DNA of 64,000 nucleotides from Nonlabens dokdonensis DSW-6 (GTDB lineage Bacteria; Bacteroidota; Bacteroidia; Flavobacteriales; Flavobacteriaceae): contig NC_020156.1 in assembly GCF_000332115.1 (NCBI RefSeq), positions 2,791,501-2,855,500 of the forward strand. The letters are read 5' to 3'. The first letter of the stretch is position 1. The number at the start of each line of letters is the position of its first letter. Both the position numbers and the translations under genes were made by a program. Positions 1 through 7,676 of the stretch are shown in pieces. The notes under the pieces are model-generated. The model saw only the letters and a list, made by a program, of their open reading frames with translations, did no database searches and was not told where the DNA came from.

Positions 1-455
1 TTGGTCATTAACTCTCGAGCGAGCAGTCTACCTATTCTTCCAAAACCGTAAAGAACCACATCTTTAGGTACTATTTGCTCTGATTTTTGCGCGTCGCCTA
101 GTTTTTTCATCACAAAACTCATCGCATCTTGCATTTCATTCTCCTCAAGATGGTATTCATAAGTAAGTTTACCGATATCTAGTTTTGCAGGCGGCAAGTC
201 TAGTGATAACAAAGCCTGCGCGATCTCCACACTATCAAAAACCGAAATAGGCTTCTGTACAAATTTTCCTGCGTACTCGTGTAAATTGATAATTTCACTT
301 ACGTTTCTATTGATTAATTGATTTCTAAAAAGAACCAATTCAATAGAACGATCATACCATAAATCGCTTACGGCTTTGATAAATGCAACAGCAGCACGTC
401 GCCTGTCCGTTTGGAAAGCGAGCTCTTTTTCATAAGTATCTATTTGGTTACTCAT
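1..455 (-). CDS. Glyceraldehyde-3-phosphate dehydrogenase, N-terminal part (partial)
   Basis: I translated this by hand from the ATG at 455 (minus strand); it runs off the left edge after about 151 codons with no stop. The N-terminus (MSNQIDTYEKELAFQTDRRR) leads to about 130 residues without a Rossmann motif, then YGFGRIGRLLARELM, the NAD(P)-binding start of GAPDH. Flavobacteria have a GAPDH of about 480 residues with such an N-terminal extension, and the length and order match. The enzyme would oxidise glyceraldehyde 3-phosphate in central carbon metabolism. The catalytic Cys lies outside the window, so the assignment rests on the motif and the known extended family. It is divergent from padR. 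Confidence 0.75.
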   Translation of the reverse strand, partial: MSNQIDTYEKELAFQTDRRRAAVAFIKAVSDLWYDRSIELVLFRNQLINRNVSEIINLHEYAGKFVQKPISVFDSVEIAQALLSLDLPPAKLDIGKLTYEYHLEENEMQDAMSFVMKKLGDAQKSEQIVPKDVVLYGFGRIGRLLARELMT

Positions 456-486
456 AAATGTGGGTTTAATTGTGTTTAATTTTTTG

Positions 487-516
487 CAAAAGTAAGAATA
501 CTATAACGTTATAGTA
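487..516 (-). promoter_or_regulatory. Promoter -7 box with adjacent 18-bp palindromic operator for the GAPDH-like gene
   Basis: On the minus strand TACTTTTG (494 to 487) fits the Bacteroidota -7 consensus TAnnTTTG and would start transcription near 480, about 25 nt before the ATG. Five bases upstream of it lies a perfect 18-bp palindrome, TACTATAACGTTATAGTA (499-516), where a regulator would block or contact RNA polymerase. No clear -33 TTTG is seen at normal spacing, which is compatible with activator dependence. The palindrome is seen directly; operator function is inferred. Confidence 0.5.
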
Positions 517-572
517 GAACTATTTATCAATTTTTTATTATTTCCTTTTAGCTAGAAAAACGATGGTTGTAA

Positions 573-594
573 TTCCGCTTTCGCGAAAGCGGAA
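573..594. repeat. Palindromic repeat copy 1 of 16, extended 22-bp form
   Basis: The core CGCTTTCGCGAAAGCG (576-591 with one more pairing base on each side) is extended by TTC/GAA into a perfect 22-bp palindrome. It sits in the divergent intergenic region between the GAPDH-like gene and padR. Confidence 0.95.
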
Positions 595-681
595 CTAAAG
601 CAATTTCCTAAAACCATTTCAAAGATGTTCACGTCATAAATTTTATCGAGAACTGTATTTTTAACAATCTCTATATTGTTT

Positions 682-723
682 ACATAAGAACCTTATGTAT
701 ATTTACACCTAAGAATCTTAGGT
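682..723 (+). promoter_or_regulatory. Two tandem 17-bp inverted repeats, probable PadR operators
   Basis: ACATAAG-AAC-CTTATGT (682-698) and ACCTAAG-AAT-CTTAGGT (707-723) are both perfect 7-bp inverted repeats with 3-base centres, nearly identical to each other and 25 bp apart centre to centre. The second ends at the base before the padR ATG. Between them, TATATTTA (698-705) resembles a -7 box. Dimeric winged-helix PadR proteins bind short inverted repeats and commonly repress their own operon, so autoregulation is the natural reading. Repeats are seen; binding is inferred. Confidence 0.65.
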
Positions 724-1059
724 ATGTCAAATAACCAGTTATATAGAGGTAGTCTCACCACAATCATCATGCGGCTTCTGGAGAAAGAAGGCAAAATGTA
801 TGGGTATGAAATTACTCAGAAAGTCAAAGAAATCACCGAAGGCAAAATAGATATTAAGGAAGGAGCTTTATATCCTTCACTACACAAATTGCAAGCAGCT
901 GGTCACTTAAAGGTAGATGCCAAAAAAGTAGATAACCGCATAAGAAAGTATTATTCTCTGACGCCGCAAGGTCAAAAAGAAACAATACATATGCTGGCAG
1001 AATTAAAAGAATACATCGAGAACATGCAGGCAATTATGAATCCTAAAATAGCTTATTAG
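724..1059 (+). CDS. PadR family transcriptional regulator
   Basis: The 111-aa protein is a compact winged-helix regulator of the PadR family. The hallmark stretch YGYEITQKVKE (helix 2-3), then EGALYPSLHKLQAAG (recognition helix) and RKYYSLTPQG (wing) are all present, followed by a short C-terminal dimerisation helix; the length is normal for the short PadR class. It is followed after 2 bp by two related membrane proteins, the usual arrangement in which PadR represses an operon for envelope or transport functions. Its ATG abuts one of two twin inverted repeats that are probably its own operators. The ligand is not predictable. Confidence 0.9.
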   Translation: MSNNQLYRGSLTTIIMRLLEKEGKMYGYEITQKVKEITEGKIDIKEGALYPSLHKLQAAGHLKVDAKKVDNRIRKYYSLTPQGQKETIHMLAELKEYIENMQAIMNPKIAY

Positions 1060-1061
1060 TA

Positions 1062-1760
1062 ATGAAATTGACCATCGAACAGATTAAAAACACTTATGCC
1101 TTTACTTATAAAAATGGAGTCAGGTCGTATGAATTACAAACTGAGTTAGTAGATCATCTAGCTAATGGGATAGAGGAGCAATGGAATAAGCAACCTTCTC
1201 TTAAATTTGATGTAGCTCTGGAAGAGGAGTTCAATAAGTTTGGACCAACAGGATTTGAAATGGTAATAAAAGAACATTTTAAAGCGGTACAAAAGAGAAT
1301 GATCAAATCGTTCTTAAGATATTTTGTTGAGTATTTTACAACATCTAAATTTTTGATTGTTTTGCTTTCTAGTATTATGGTATACTTAATTTGTAACTCA
1401 GATTATTCAATTATAAAATACTATTTTACTACGAGCATATTTGCAGTATGTGCGCTTATTTACCCTGTTTTTTGTGTTTTGTTACATGAAACTAAGGTAC
1501 GGTCACAACTATTTAATGAAAAGCGATGGTCTTTAAAGAAAATGGTGTTGCAAACTTTTTCCGGTCTACTTTTGATTGCTTTATTACCGAACGCTTTTTA
1601 CTCTTGGGTTTTTTATAGCACCAAAGGTTTTTCAGCCTTAAACAATGGCTTAACTGGACTTTTCAGTTTCATCTTTGTATTAATTTGCCTTTGCACTTAT
1701 ATTTTCCTAGTAAAATTACCTCAAGAATTTGATGACAACCTAAAAGTTGCCTTGTCATGA
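1062..1760 (+). CDS. Membrane protein, partner of PadR regulator (copy 1)
   Basis: The 232-aa protein begins 2 bp after padR, so it is cotranscribed. Residues 1 to about 85 are soluble and helical and contain ELVDHLANGIEEQW, shared almost exactly with the next gene. Four to five hydrophobic segments follow (around 90-110, 120-140, 165-185 and 200-220), ending in a short charged tail. The soluble N-terminus plus membrane half resembles the 'permease prefix' arrangement often encoded next to PadR regulators, but I do not recognise a transport family and give no function. Confidence 0.8.
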   Translation: MKLTIEQIKNTYAFTYKNGVRSYELQTELVDHLANGIEEQWNKQPSLKFDVALEEEFNKFGPTGFEMVIKEHFKAVQKRMIKSFLRYFVEYFTTSKFLIVLLSSIMVYLICNSDYSIIKYYFTTSIFAVCALIYPVFCVLLHETKVRSQLFNEKRWSLKKMVLQTFSGLLLIALLPNAFYSWVFYSTKGFSALNNGLTGLFSFIFVLICLCTYIFLVKLPQEFDDNLKVALS

Positions 1761-1806
1761 CAAATCCATATTATATAATTTTTTAAGTCAACTTATTTGT
1801 TTTTAT

Positions 1807-2517
1807 ATGAAGATTAATAATATCCAAATCGAGAAATTATATGAATTTACCAGAAAACACTATGTGGAATGGTATGATTTACAATCTGAACTGGTAGATC
1901 ATCTAGCCAATGGTATTGAAGAACAATGGAAAGAATATCCATCTAGAAGTTTTGAAGACGCACTTCAAGTAGAATTTAAAAAGTTTGGCGTTTTTGGATT
2001 TATGGAGGTAGTAGAAGAAAGGCAAAAATCTCTAGGTAAAAAATATACTAGAATTATATGGAGTCATATTGTAGGTTTCTTCAAATTACCTAAAATTCTA
2101 TTGCTGGGATTATTCACAGCACTTACTTATTACCTTCTAAGTAATACAGATTTGAGTAATGAATATTATTCTATGGGAATGGTTGTAATGTTTGTTTCCT
2201 ACTTTGTATTTCTAAGTGTAAAAAATTATAGAAACCGAAAAGCAAAACAGAAATCTGGTGAGAAAAAATGGTTGTTTGAAGAAATCATATCTCAACATGG
2301 TTCTGGTTTTGGAATAGGTTTTCTACCTATTTACTTATTTAATATTTTAATTCCGAATAGAACTAACTTTACGGAGTTACATCCTTATATCTTGGTTACG
2401 ATAAGCTTTCTCTTTGTTCTATTGTGCATCATGATCTATGTTATGCTTGTAGAAATACCTAAAAAAGCCCAGGAATATATAGAAGATACGTATCCTGAAT
2501 ACCAACTAGTGGATTAA
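1807..2517 (+). CDS. Membrane protein, partner of PadR regulator (copy 2, paralog)
   Basis: The ATG at 1807 starts MKINNIQIEKLYEF, which aligns with the start of the preceding gene; an upstream in-frame start at 1747 would overlap that gene and adds residues without counterpart. The 236-aa product repeats the same plan: a soluble 80-residue N-terminal domain with SELVDHLANGIEEQW, then about four membrane segments. The two genes are a tandem duplication in which the N-terminal domain is much better conserved than the membrane half. The operon ends at the terminator at 2526-2562. Confidence 0.8.
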   Translation: MKINNIQIEKLYEFTRKHYVEWYDLQSELVDHLANGIEEQWKEYPSRSFEDALQVEFKKFGVFGFMEVVEERQKSLGKKYTRIIWSHIVGFFKLPKILLLGLFTALTYYLLSNTDLSNEYYSMGMVVMFVSYFVFLSVKNYRNRKAKQKSGEKKWLFEEIISQHGSGFGIGFLPIYLFNILIPNRTNFTELHPYILVTISFLFVLLCIMIYVMLVEIPKKAQEYIEDTYPEYQLVD

Positions 2518-2525
2518 TTGCATTA

Positions 2526-2562
2526 AAAATCCTCAAATTTCTAATTGAAATTTGAGGATTTT
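2526..2562 (+). terminator. Rho-independent terminator of the padR operon
   Basis: AAAATCCTCAAATTTC (2526-2541), a 5-base loop and the exact reverse complement (2547-2562) form a perfect 16-bp stem ending in T's. Being A-rich on one side and T-rich on the other, it may also work for transcripts arriving from the minus strand. Confidence 0.8.
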
Positions 2563-2704
2563 AGTACTATCAATGAAAAAGAATTAATTTCACCGTTAGG
2601 AAATTATTTTATCTTCTTTATAATTCTATTCCTTTAGCATCCTAAAGTGAGCTTATCATCCATAAAAAGAAACACACTAACTCAAAGACTCAAAAACTTA
2701 CTAA

Positions 2705-4114
2705 TTAATCAACCGTATATCTAAAACGCTCTATCTCGCCATTACTATTCATCATTTGAATCAGTAAGGTTTCATTAGGATCTACATTTCTTAATATGGA
2801 TTGTACATCATCGATATCACTTACCGTATTATCATTGATTTTCGTAATGATGTAGTCTGTCATGTCATATCTCGCAAGTTCACCTATGGTGCGTACGATT
2901 TTTACACCTTGTTTTACACCGTAAGTCTTGAGGTCTTTTTTAGTCAGGTTGCGCAAGTCCATGTCTATCGTAGGAATAGAAACAGTATTGTTCTTAGTAA
3001 GCTCAATAGTTACGTCTTTAATGGTACCATCGCTTAATACTGTTGCAACTACTTTATCTCCAGGGTTTTTACTAGTAACGTAACCAGTAAGATCTGCAAA
3101 TTTTTTGATTTTTATATTATCAATCATGGTAATGACGTCACCTTCTTTTAGTCCTGCATTTGCAGCACCGCTGTCTTCTACCACTTCAGCAACTACGATT
3201 CCTTCACTTTCATCTATTCCTAATTCATCAGCGATATTACCGTTTAAGTTGCCACCTTTAATTCCTAGCATTCCTTTTTGAACGTAGCCATACTCCATAA
3301 TATCGTTAATGATCTTACGAGCATTATTAGATGGAACTGCAAAAGAGTAACCTACGTAAGAACCAGTTTTTGATGCTATAGCAGTATTAATTCCCACTAA
3401 TTCTCCATTTGTATTTACCAGTGCACCACCAGAATTACCAGGATTAACTGCCGCATCAGTTTGTATAAAACTTTGAGCAACCGCATCTCGTGTATCAAGA
3501 TCACGACCTTTTGCACTCACAATTCCTGCAGTCACGGTACTTGTTAAATTAAAAGGATTTCCTACTGCAAGAACCCATTCGCCTATTTTTGTCTGGTCAG
3601 AATCTCCAAAAACGATATATGGCAAAGACTCGTCTGCTTCAATTTTTAATAAAGCTATATCGCTGTTAGGTTCTGTTCCTATAAGTTCGGCTTTATAGGT
3701 TTTATTATTATTTAAAGTAACTTCTAGTTCTCGGGCATTTTCAATAACATGATTATTTGTCACGATGTACCCATCTTCTGTAATGATTACTCCGCTACCG
3801 CTTCCTATCGCTTCTCTGTAAGGAACGCGACCTCTACTTAGGTCAAAGAACGATGGACGTACGCGAGTAACTGTTTTGTTCTTTACGTGAACTACGGCGT
3901 GTACAGTTTTTTCAGCCGCTTGAGTAAAATCTACGCCACCTATGGTTGTAGCCTCGGTATAATTAACCGATTGTACAGGAGCTATGTCTTCTTGTAATGA
4001 TGTATTTTGATATGTGAGTTGCTGAGGTTCTTCCTCAATGAAGAGTTTATAAGATCCTAAAACAACTGCGCCACCTAGGATGGCAATTCCTAATGTTTTG
4101 ATAAATGATTTCAT
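2705..4114 (-). CDS. htrA: HtrA/Deg family periplasmic serine protease
   Basis: This is a trypsin-like protease and chaperone that clears misfolded envelope proteins. I chose the ATG at 4114 (MKSFIKTLG), which opens directly with a hydrophobic signal anchor; a start at 4144 adds ten charged residues. In the 469-aa protein the catalytic triad is His122 (TNNHVIEN), Asp152 (NSDIALLKI) and Ser228 (NPGNSGGAL). Two PDZ domains follow, one around residues 270-360 and a more degenerate one around 370-465, the Do/DegP layout. It stands alone on the minus strand, divergent from dapF. Confidence in the family is high; the exact Deg subtype is not decided. Confidence 0.93.
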   Translation of the reverse strand: MKSFIKTLGIAILGGAVVLGSYKLFIEEEPQQLTYQNTSLQEDIAPVQSVNYTEATTIGGVDFTQAAEKTVHAVVHVKNKTVTRVRPSFFDLSRGRVPYREAIGSGSGVIITEDGYIVTNNHVIENARELEVTLNNNKTYKAELIGTEPNSDIALLKIEADESLPYIVFGDSDQTKIGEWVLAVGNPFNLTSTVTAGIVSAKGRDLDTRDAVAQSFIQTDAAVNPGNSGGALVNTNGELVGINTAIASKTGSYVGYSFAVPSNNARKIINDIMEYGYVQKGMLGIKGGNLNGNIADELGIDESEGIVVAEVVEDSGAANAGLKEGDVITMIDNIKIKKFADLTGYVTSKNPGDKVVATVLSDGTIKDVTIELTKNNTVSIPTIDMDLRNLTKKDLKTYGVKQGVKIVRTIGELARYDMTDYIITKINDNTVSDIDDVQSILRNVDPNETLLIQMMNSNGEIERFRYTVD

Positions 4115-4171
4115 GTGCATTTTGTTTTTATTTCTTAATAACATAAAAATAATGCCATAATTATATTTTAA

Positions 4172-4191
4172 AAACAGCTTTAACGCTGTTT
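4172..4191. promoter_or_regulatory. Inverted repeat between htrA and dapF
   Basis: AAACAGC-TTTAAC-GCTGTTT is a perfect 7-bp inverted repeat with a 6-base centre in the 118-bp divergent spacer. It could be an operator for either gene. A dapF -7-like box, TATTTTTG, lies at 4220-4227, only 5 bp before the dapF ATG, which would give an almost leaderless mRNA. Confidence 0.35.
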
Positions 4192-4232
4192 AACACTTAG
4201 AGAATCCGATGACTTGCTGTATTTTTGTGTTA

Positions 4233-5015
4233 ATGAAAACAATTCCATTCTATAAGTATCAAGGTACCGGTAATGATTTTATAATCATAGACAATAGACA
4301 GCACATTTTTGATAAGAACAGTACTCATAAAATTGAAAAGCTATGCGATCGTAAATTCGGAATAGGTGCTGACGGTTTGATGTTACTAGAAAACCACGAT
4401 CAACTTGACTTTACGATGGTCTATTATAATGCAGATGGAAACGAAAGTACCATGTGTGGTAATGGTGGTCGTTGTCTAGTTCATTTTGCTCAACATTTAG
4501 GAATTGTTCAGGATAAAGCTTCCTTTGAAGCGATAGATGGAATACATCATGCACATTTATATGCAAATGGAGAAGTAAGCTTGCAAATGAGTAATGTAAG
4601 TTCGCTTCAGGTATTTGACGGGCATGTATTTACAAATACTGGTTCGCCTCACCATGTACAACTCACCGATAATGTAGAACATACAGATGTGGTTTCTCAA
4701 GGGAGACACTTGCGCAACACTCTTTACGGTAAGGAAGGAGCAAACATCAATTTTGTAGAACCTCAAGGAGGCAATTTATTTAAAGTGCGCACTTATGAGC
4801 GAGGTGTAGAAGATGAGACACTAAGCTGTGGAACTGGCGTTACTGCAGTTGCACTAGCTATGCATCATACACAACAAACTGATGATCACCAAGTACAATT
4901 AAGAACTCCAGGAGGTGATCTTAAAGTAAAATACCAGCCTACACCAGGCGGTTACAAAGACATCTGGCTTACTGGTGCTGCTACTCAAGTTTTTAAAGGA
5001 GAAGTATTGATATGA
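4233..5015 (+). CDS. dapF: Diaminopimelate epimerase
   Basis: The enzyme converts LL- to meso-diaminopimelate for lysine and peptidoglycan synthesis in the cytoplasm. The start at 4233 (MKTIPFYKYQGTGNDF) matches the family N-terminus; the longer frame from 4209 adds eight residues unlike any DapF. In the 260-aa product both catalytic cysteines are present: Cys75 in MCGNGGR and Cys199 in LSCGTG, in two mirror-image halves. The stop overlaps the ATG of the next gene by 4 bp, so translation is coupled. Together with mltG two genes away, this small operon has a cell-wall flavour. Confidence 0.95.
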   Translation: MKTIPFYKYQGTGNDFIIIDNRQHIFDKNSTHKIEKLCDRKFGIGADGLMLLENHDQLDFTMVYYNADGNESTMCGNGGRCLVHFAQHLGIVQDKASFEAIDGIHHAHLYANGEVSLQMSNVSSLQVFDGHVFTNTGSPHHVQLTDNVEHTDVVSQGRHLRNTLYGKEGANINFVEPQGGNLFKVRTYERGVEDETLSCGTGVTAVALAMHHTQQTDDHQVQLRTPGGDLKVKYQPTPGGYKDIWLTGAATQVFKGEVLI

Positions 5016-5536
5016 TGTTGACTAATGAAATATGTCACCTTAGAGCGGTAGATCCAGAAGATTTAGAATATATCTATGAGCTGGAGAATAATCCAGAATT
5101 ATGGGAGTTTGGGCATACGATTACACCTTATTCTAAATTTACCATTCGCGAGTATTTAGAAAACGCCCACCGTGATATATATGAAGTAAAACAATTACGA
5201 CTCGCGATTTGTAATCTTAAAAAAGAGATCAAAGGAGTGGTAGATCTTTACGATTTTGACCCATTCCATAAGCGTGCAGGAGTAGGAATCGTGATCTCTC
5301 AAGAGTCTGATAGAGCTCGTGGCCTCGCCACTGCTGCACTAGAATTAATTATAGAATACTCCTTTAAGCATTTGCGATTACACCAGCTTTATGCCAGTAT
5401 AAGTGAAGATAATACCTCTAGTCGCCGTTTGTTTGAGAAGTTACGCTTTCGCGAAAGCGGAATAAAAAAGGACTGGATTGCTACAGAAACAACTTATAAA
5501 AACGAACACCTTTACCAATTGATTAATGAAAAGTAA
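5012..5536 (+). CDS. GNAT family N-acetyltransferase
   Basis: The 174-aa protein has the RimJ/SpeG type GNAT fold: an N-terminal LRAVDPEDLEYIYELENNPE, a central acetyl-CoA-binding strand and loop (VISQESDRARGLATAALELI, the Q/RxxGxA/G type P-loop) and a C-terminal YASISEDNTSSRRLFEKLRF segment. The substrate cannot be read from sequence; protein N-termini, polyamines and small metabolites all occur in this branch. The ATG overlaps the end of dapF by 4 bp and its 3' end overlaps mltG by 11 bp. The copy of the 16-bp palindrome at 5444-5459 encodes the RFRES part of KLRFRESGIK near the C-terminus. Confidence 0.88.
   Translation: MMLTNEICHLRAVDPEDLEYIYELENNPELWEFGHTITPYSKFTIREYLENAHRDIYEVKQLRLAICNLKKEIKGVVDLYDFDPFHKRAGVGIVISQESDRARGLATAALELIIEYSFKHLRLHQLYASISEDNTSSRRLFEKLRFRESGIKKDWIATETTYKNEHLYQLINEK
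5444..5459. repeat. Palindromic repeat copy 2 of 16, inside a GNAT gene
   Basis: Exact CGCTTTCGCGAAAGCG in coding sequence, read here as RFRES in frame 1 of the palindrome. Confidence 0.95.
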
Positions 5537-6569
5537 TTACAAAAAAGTCATCTTAGGAATCGTATTATTGGGACTGGTCATTATGGGTGTTTTTGCTTAT
5601 AATGTTTGGGCCGTTCTTTTTGCTCCTAATACTAATTTTGAAACTGACACGTATGAAGTTTTCATACCATCTGATGCAGATTATAACGAAGCATTTTTAA
5701 TAATTGCTGATGCGGTAGAAAATAGAGATGATTTGCATACCACAGCGGTAAAGAAAAAGTATCATGAGAATGTGAAGTCTGGTAGGTTTCTAATAAAAAA
5801 AGGTTCTAGTAACAACGATATTATTAATACAGTGCGTAGTCAAAATATGCCTATAAAAGTCACCTTCAATAATCAAGAACGACTAGAAAATCTAGCAGGA
5901 AGAATTGCAGATCAAATTGAGCCAGATAGCCTCGCTTTATTGAACGCCATGAGAGATCCTGAGTTCTTAAATAAAAATGGCCTTGATGCTAATACTGCAT
6001 TGAGTATTTATTTACCTAATTCATATGAAACCTATTGGAATACTACCGCAGCAGGTTTTCGTGATAAAATGCTGGCTTATCATCAACAATTCTGGAATAA
6101 AGAACGACGAGCAAAGGCAGCCAAACAAGATCTTACACCTACAGAAGTTTATACGCTTGCTTCCATAGTTCAAAAAGAGACGGCAAAAGTGGATGAAATG
6201 CCTCGCGTTGCTGGTGTCTATTTAAACAGGCTTTCTAGAGGTATTAAACTCGATGCAGATCCTACTGTTATTTATGCAAAGAAAAAATCAGAGAACGATT
6301 TTGACCAGCAGATAAAGCAAGTTTTGTACAAACATTTAGAAATAGATAATCCATATAATACCTATAAATATTCAAGCTTACCTCCAGGACCTATAGTCAC
6401 TCCAGATCTTACTGCCGTTAATGCTGTTTTAAATCCTGAGAAACACAATTATCTTTATTTTGTTGCAGACGTGGAGAACTTCGGTTACCACAAGTTTGCC
6501 AAAACACTCGCACAGCACAATCGTAATGCGGCTGCCTATAGAAGATGGATTGCTAAGAATAATAGATAG
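5526..6569 (+). CDS. mltG: Endolytic peptidoglycan transglycosylase MltG
   Basis: MltG (YceG family) cuts nascent glycan strands at the inner membrane and so sets glycan length. The 347-aa protein has one N-terminal membrane anchor (about residues 8-28), a LysM-like region (about 40-110) and the catalytic YceG domain with Glu218 in SIVQKETAKVDEMP, the same number as in E. coli MltG. Downstream the family blocks LNRLSRGIKLDADPTVIY and NPYNTYKYSSLPPGPI are intact. It overlaps the upstream GNAT gene by 11 bp and is the last gene of the dapF operon; no convincing terminator follows. Confidence 0.95.
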   Translation: MKSNYKKVILGIVLLGLVIMGVFAYNVWAVLFAPNTNFETDTYEVFIPSDADYNEAFLIIADAVENRDDLHTTAVKKKYHENVKSGRFLIKKGSSNNDIINTVRSQNMPIKVTFNNQERLENLAGRIADQIEPDSLALLNAMRDPEFLNKNGLDANTALSIYLPNSYETYWNTTAAGFRDKMLAYHQQFWNKERRAKAAKQDLTPTEVYTLASIVQKETAKVDEMPRVAGVYLNRLSRGIKLDADPTVIYAKKKSENDFDQQIKQVLYKHLEIDNPYNTYKYSSLPPGPIVTPDLTAVNAVLNPEKHNYLYFVADVENFGYHKFAKTLAQHNRNAAAYRRWIAKNNR

Positions 6570-6899
6570 TTCTTATATTTTAAGTAACAGAATCATAATA
6601 ATCTAGATATTAAACCTATAGAAAGGTATGTGTCTGTTATTTTTTGTTAAAAATTAGCCGTAAACTATAAGGTATCGTTTTTGTTGTAATTCACTTTAGT
6701 TAATTTTTTCACTCAAAACATCGATGAACGACATCTTTTTTGAATTTCAAATTTAAAATCCTCGATTTAAGGTCGTTTTTATCTGTAATGAGCTATTAAG
6801 GTGTTCTTTAACAGTAGATTGTATTTTATAAGGAATAGTGTCGTAAATTTGCGCCGCTTTAAAGAAAAGAGTGACAGTAGCTTTTCGAAAACAAACCAT
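6570..6899 (+). promoter_or_regulatory. 330-bp spacer with a -7 box for the lysozyme-like gene
   Basis: The spacer after mltG holds no gene that I can support. TAAATTTG at 6844-6851 is an exact TAnnTTTG -7 box and predicts transcription from about 6858, upstream of the ATG at 6900 but downstream of the longer in-frame start at 6801. No TTTG is seen at standard -33 spacing. TAACAGA (6584-6590) and TCTGTTA followed by TTTTT (about 6632-6643) could form a wide-loop terminator for mltG, which is weak evidence. Confidence 0.45.
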
Positions 6900-7541
6900 A
6901 TGAAGTCACAATTTGTGAGTTTTATTGCTTATCCAGCTTTATTGTTGATGAGCTACTCGGTATTCAACTCGACCAGTTCCAATACCGATTCTAGTACTTT
7001 AGATGTAAATACGGATTATGTTATATCTAATACCACTAGAGTTAAAGGACCTACTAAAGCTCCTTTATTAGAAGAACCTAGTTTGAGAGATCTTTCTCTG
7101 GCTACTTCTGGTGAAGATAGTTTTATTTCTTTCAAGGAAGCACTTGCTTTCAAGGAATCTAGAGGTCAGTACTGGCGTGTGAATACGTTAGGCTATATGG
7201 GTAAATATCAATTTGGTGCCACAACTTTGGCTCATTTTGGAGTTACTGATACAGAAGAATTCCTCAACTCTGTAAACTTGCAAGAACGTGTTTTTCTCAA
7301 ATACTTGCGCTACAACCACAAGTCATTAAAACCTTATATTGAGAAATATGAAGGAAAAACAATTGCAGGCGTAGAAGTTACTGAAAGTGGAATTTTGGCG
7401 GCTGCTCACCTTTCTGGTCCTGGAGGCGTTAGAAAATTTTTAAAGTCTAATGGAAATCAAAGTAGTAAAGATGCTTATGGTAGCTCAGTAAGATCATACA
7501 TGAAGAAATTCGGAGGATATGATTTAAGTGAAGTACTTTAG
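6900..7541 (+). CDS. Secreted lysozyme-like (transglycosylase-fold) protein
   Basis: Starting at the ATG at 6900, the 213-aa protein opens with MKSQFVSFIAYPALLLMSYS, a signal peptide or anchor, then a low-complexity Ser/Thr linker. From about residue 95 the sequence FKEALAFKESRGQYWRVN followed by LGYMGKYQFGATTL resembles the lysozyme-like fold, in which the Glu of KES would be the catalytic acid and GKYQF the substrate strand. AAAHLSGPGGVRKFL near the C-terminus matches the last helices. It is likely a periplasmic or surface peptidoglycan hydrolase; the exact family is uncertain. It is monocistronic, ended by the terminator at 7571. Confidence 0.7.
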   Translation: MKSQFVSFIAYPALLLMSYSVFNSTSSNTDSSTLDVNTDYVISNTTRVKGPTKAPLLEEPSLRDLSLATSGEDSFISFKEALAFKESRGQYWRVNTLGYMGKYQFGATTLAHFGVTDTEEFLNSVNLQERVFLKYLRYNHKSLKPYIEKYEGKTIAGVEVTESGILAAAHLSGPGGVRKFLKSNGNQSSKDAYGSSVRSYMKKFGGYDLSEVL

Positions 7542-7570
7542 AGATTATCTTTCTAGACTAAATAAGAAAA

Positions 7571-7598
7571 GGGATGAAATTAAATTTCATCCCTTTTT
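7571..7598 (+). terminator. Rho-independent terminator
   Basis: GGGATGAAAT (7571-7580), a 3-base loop and ATTTCATCCC (7584-7593) are followed by TTTTT. The A-run before the stem means it may also stop the opposing minus-strand operon that ends at 7677. Confidence 0.85.
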
Positions 7599-7676
7599 GT
7601 TTTTATCATCAGATAGTTCTTTCAGACTGTAATCGGAGAATACGTTTTAAAAAACTGTTAAACTGCAATTGTGACC

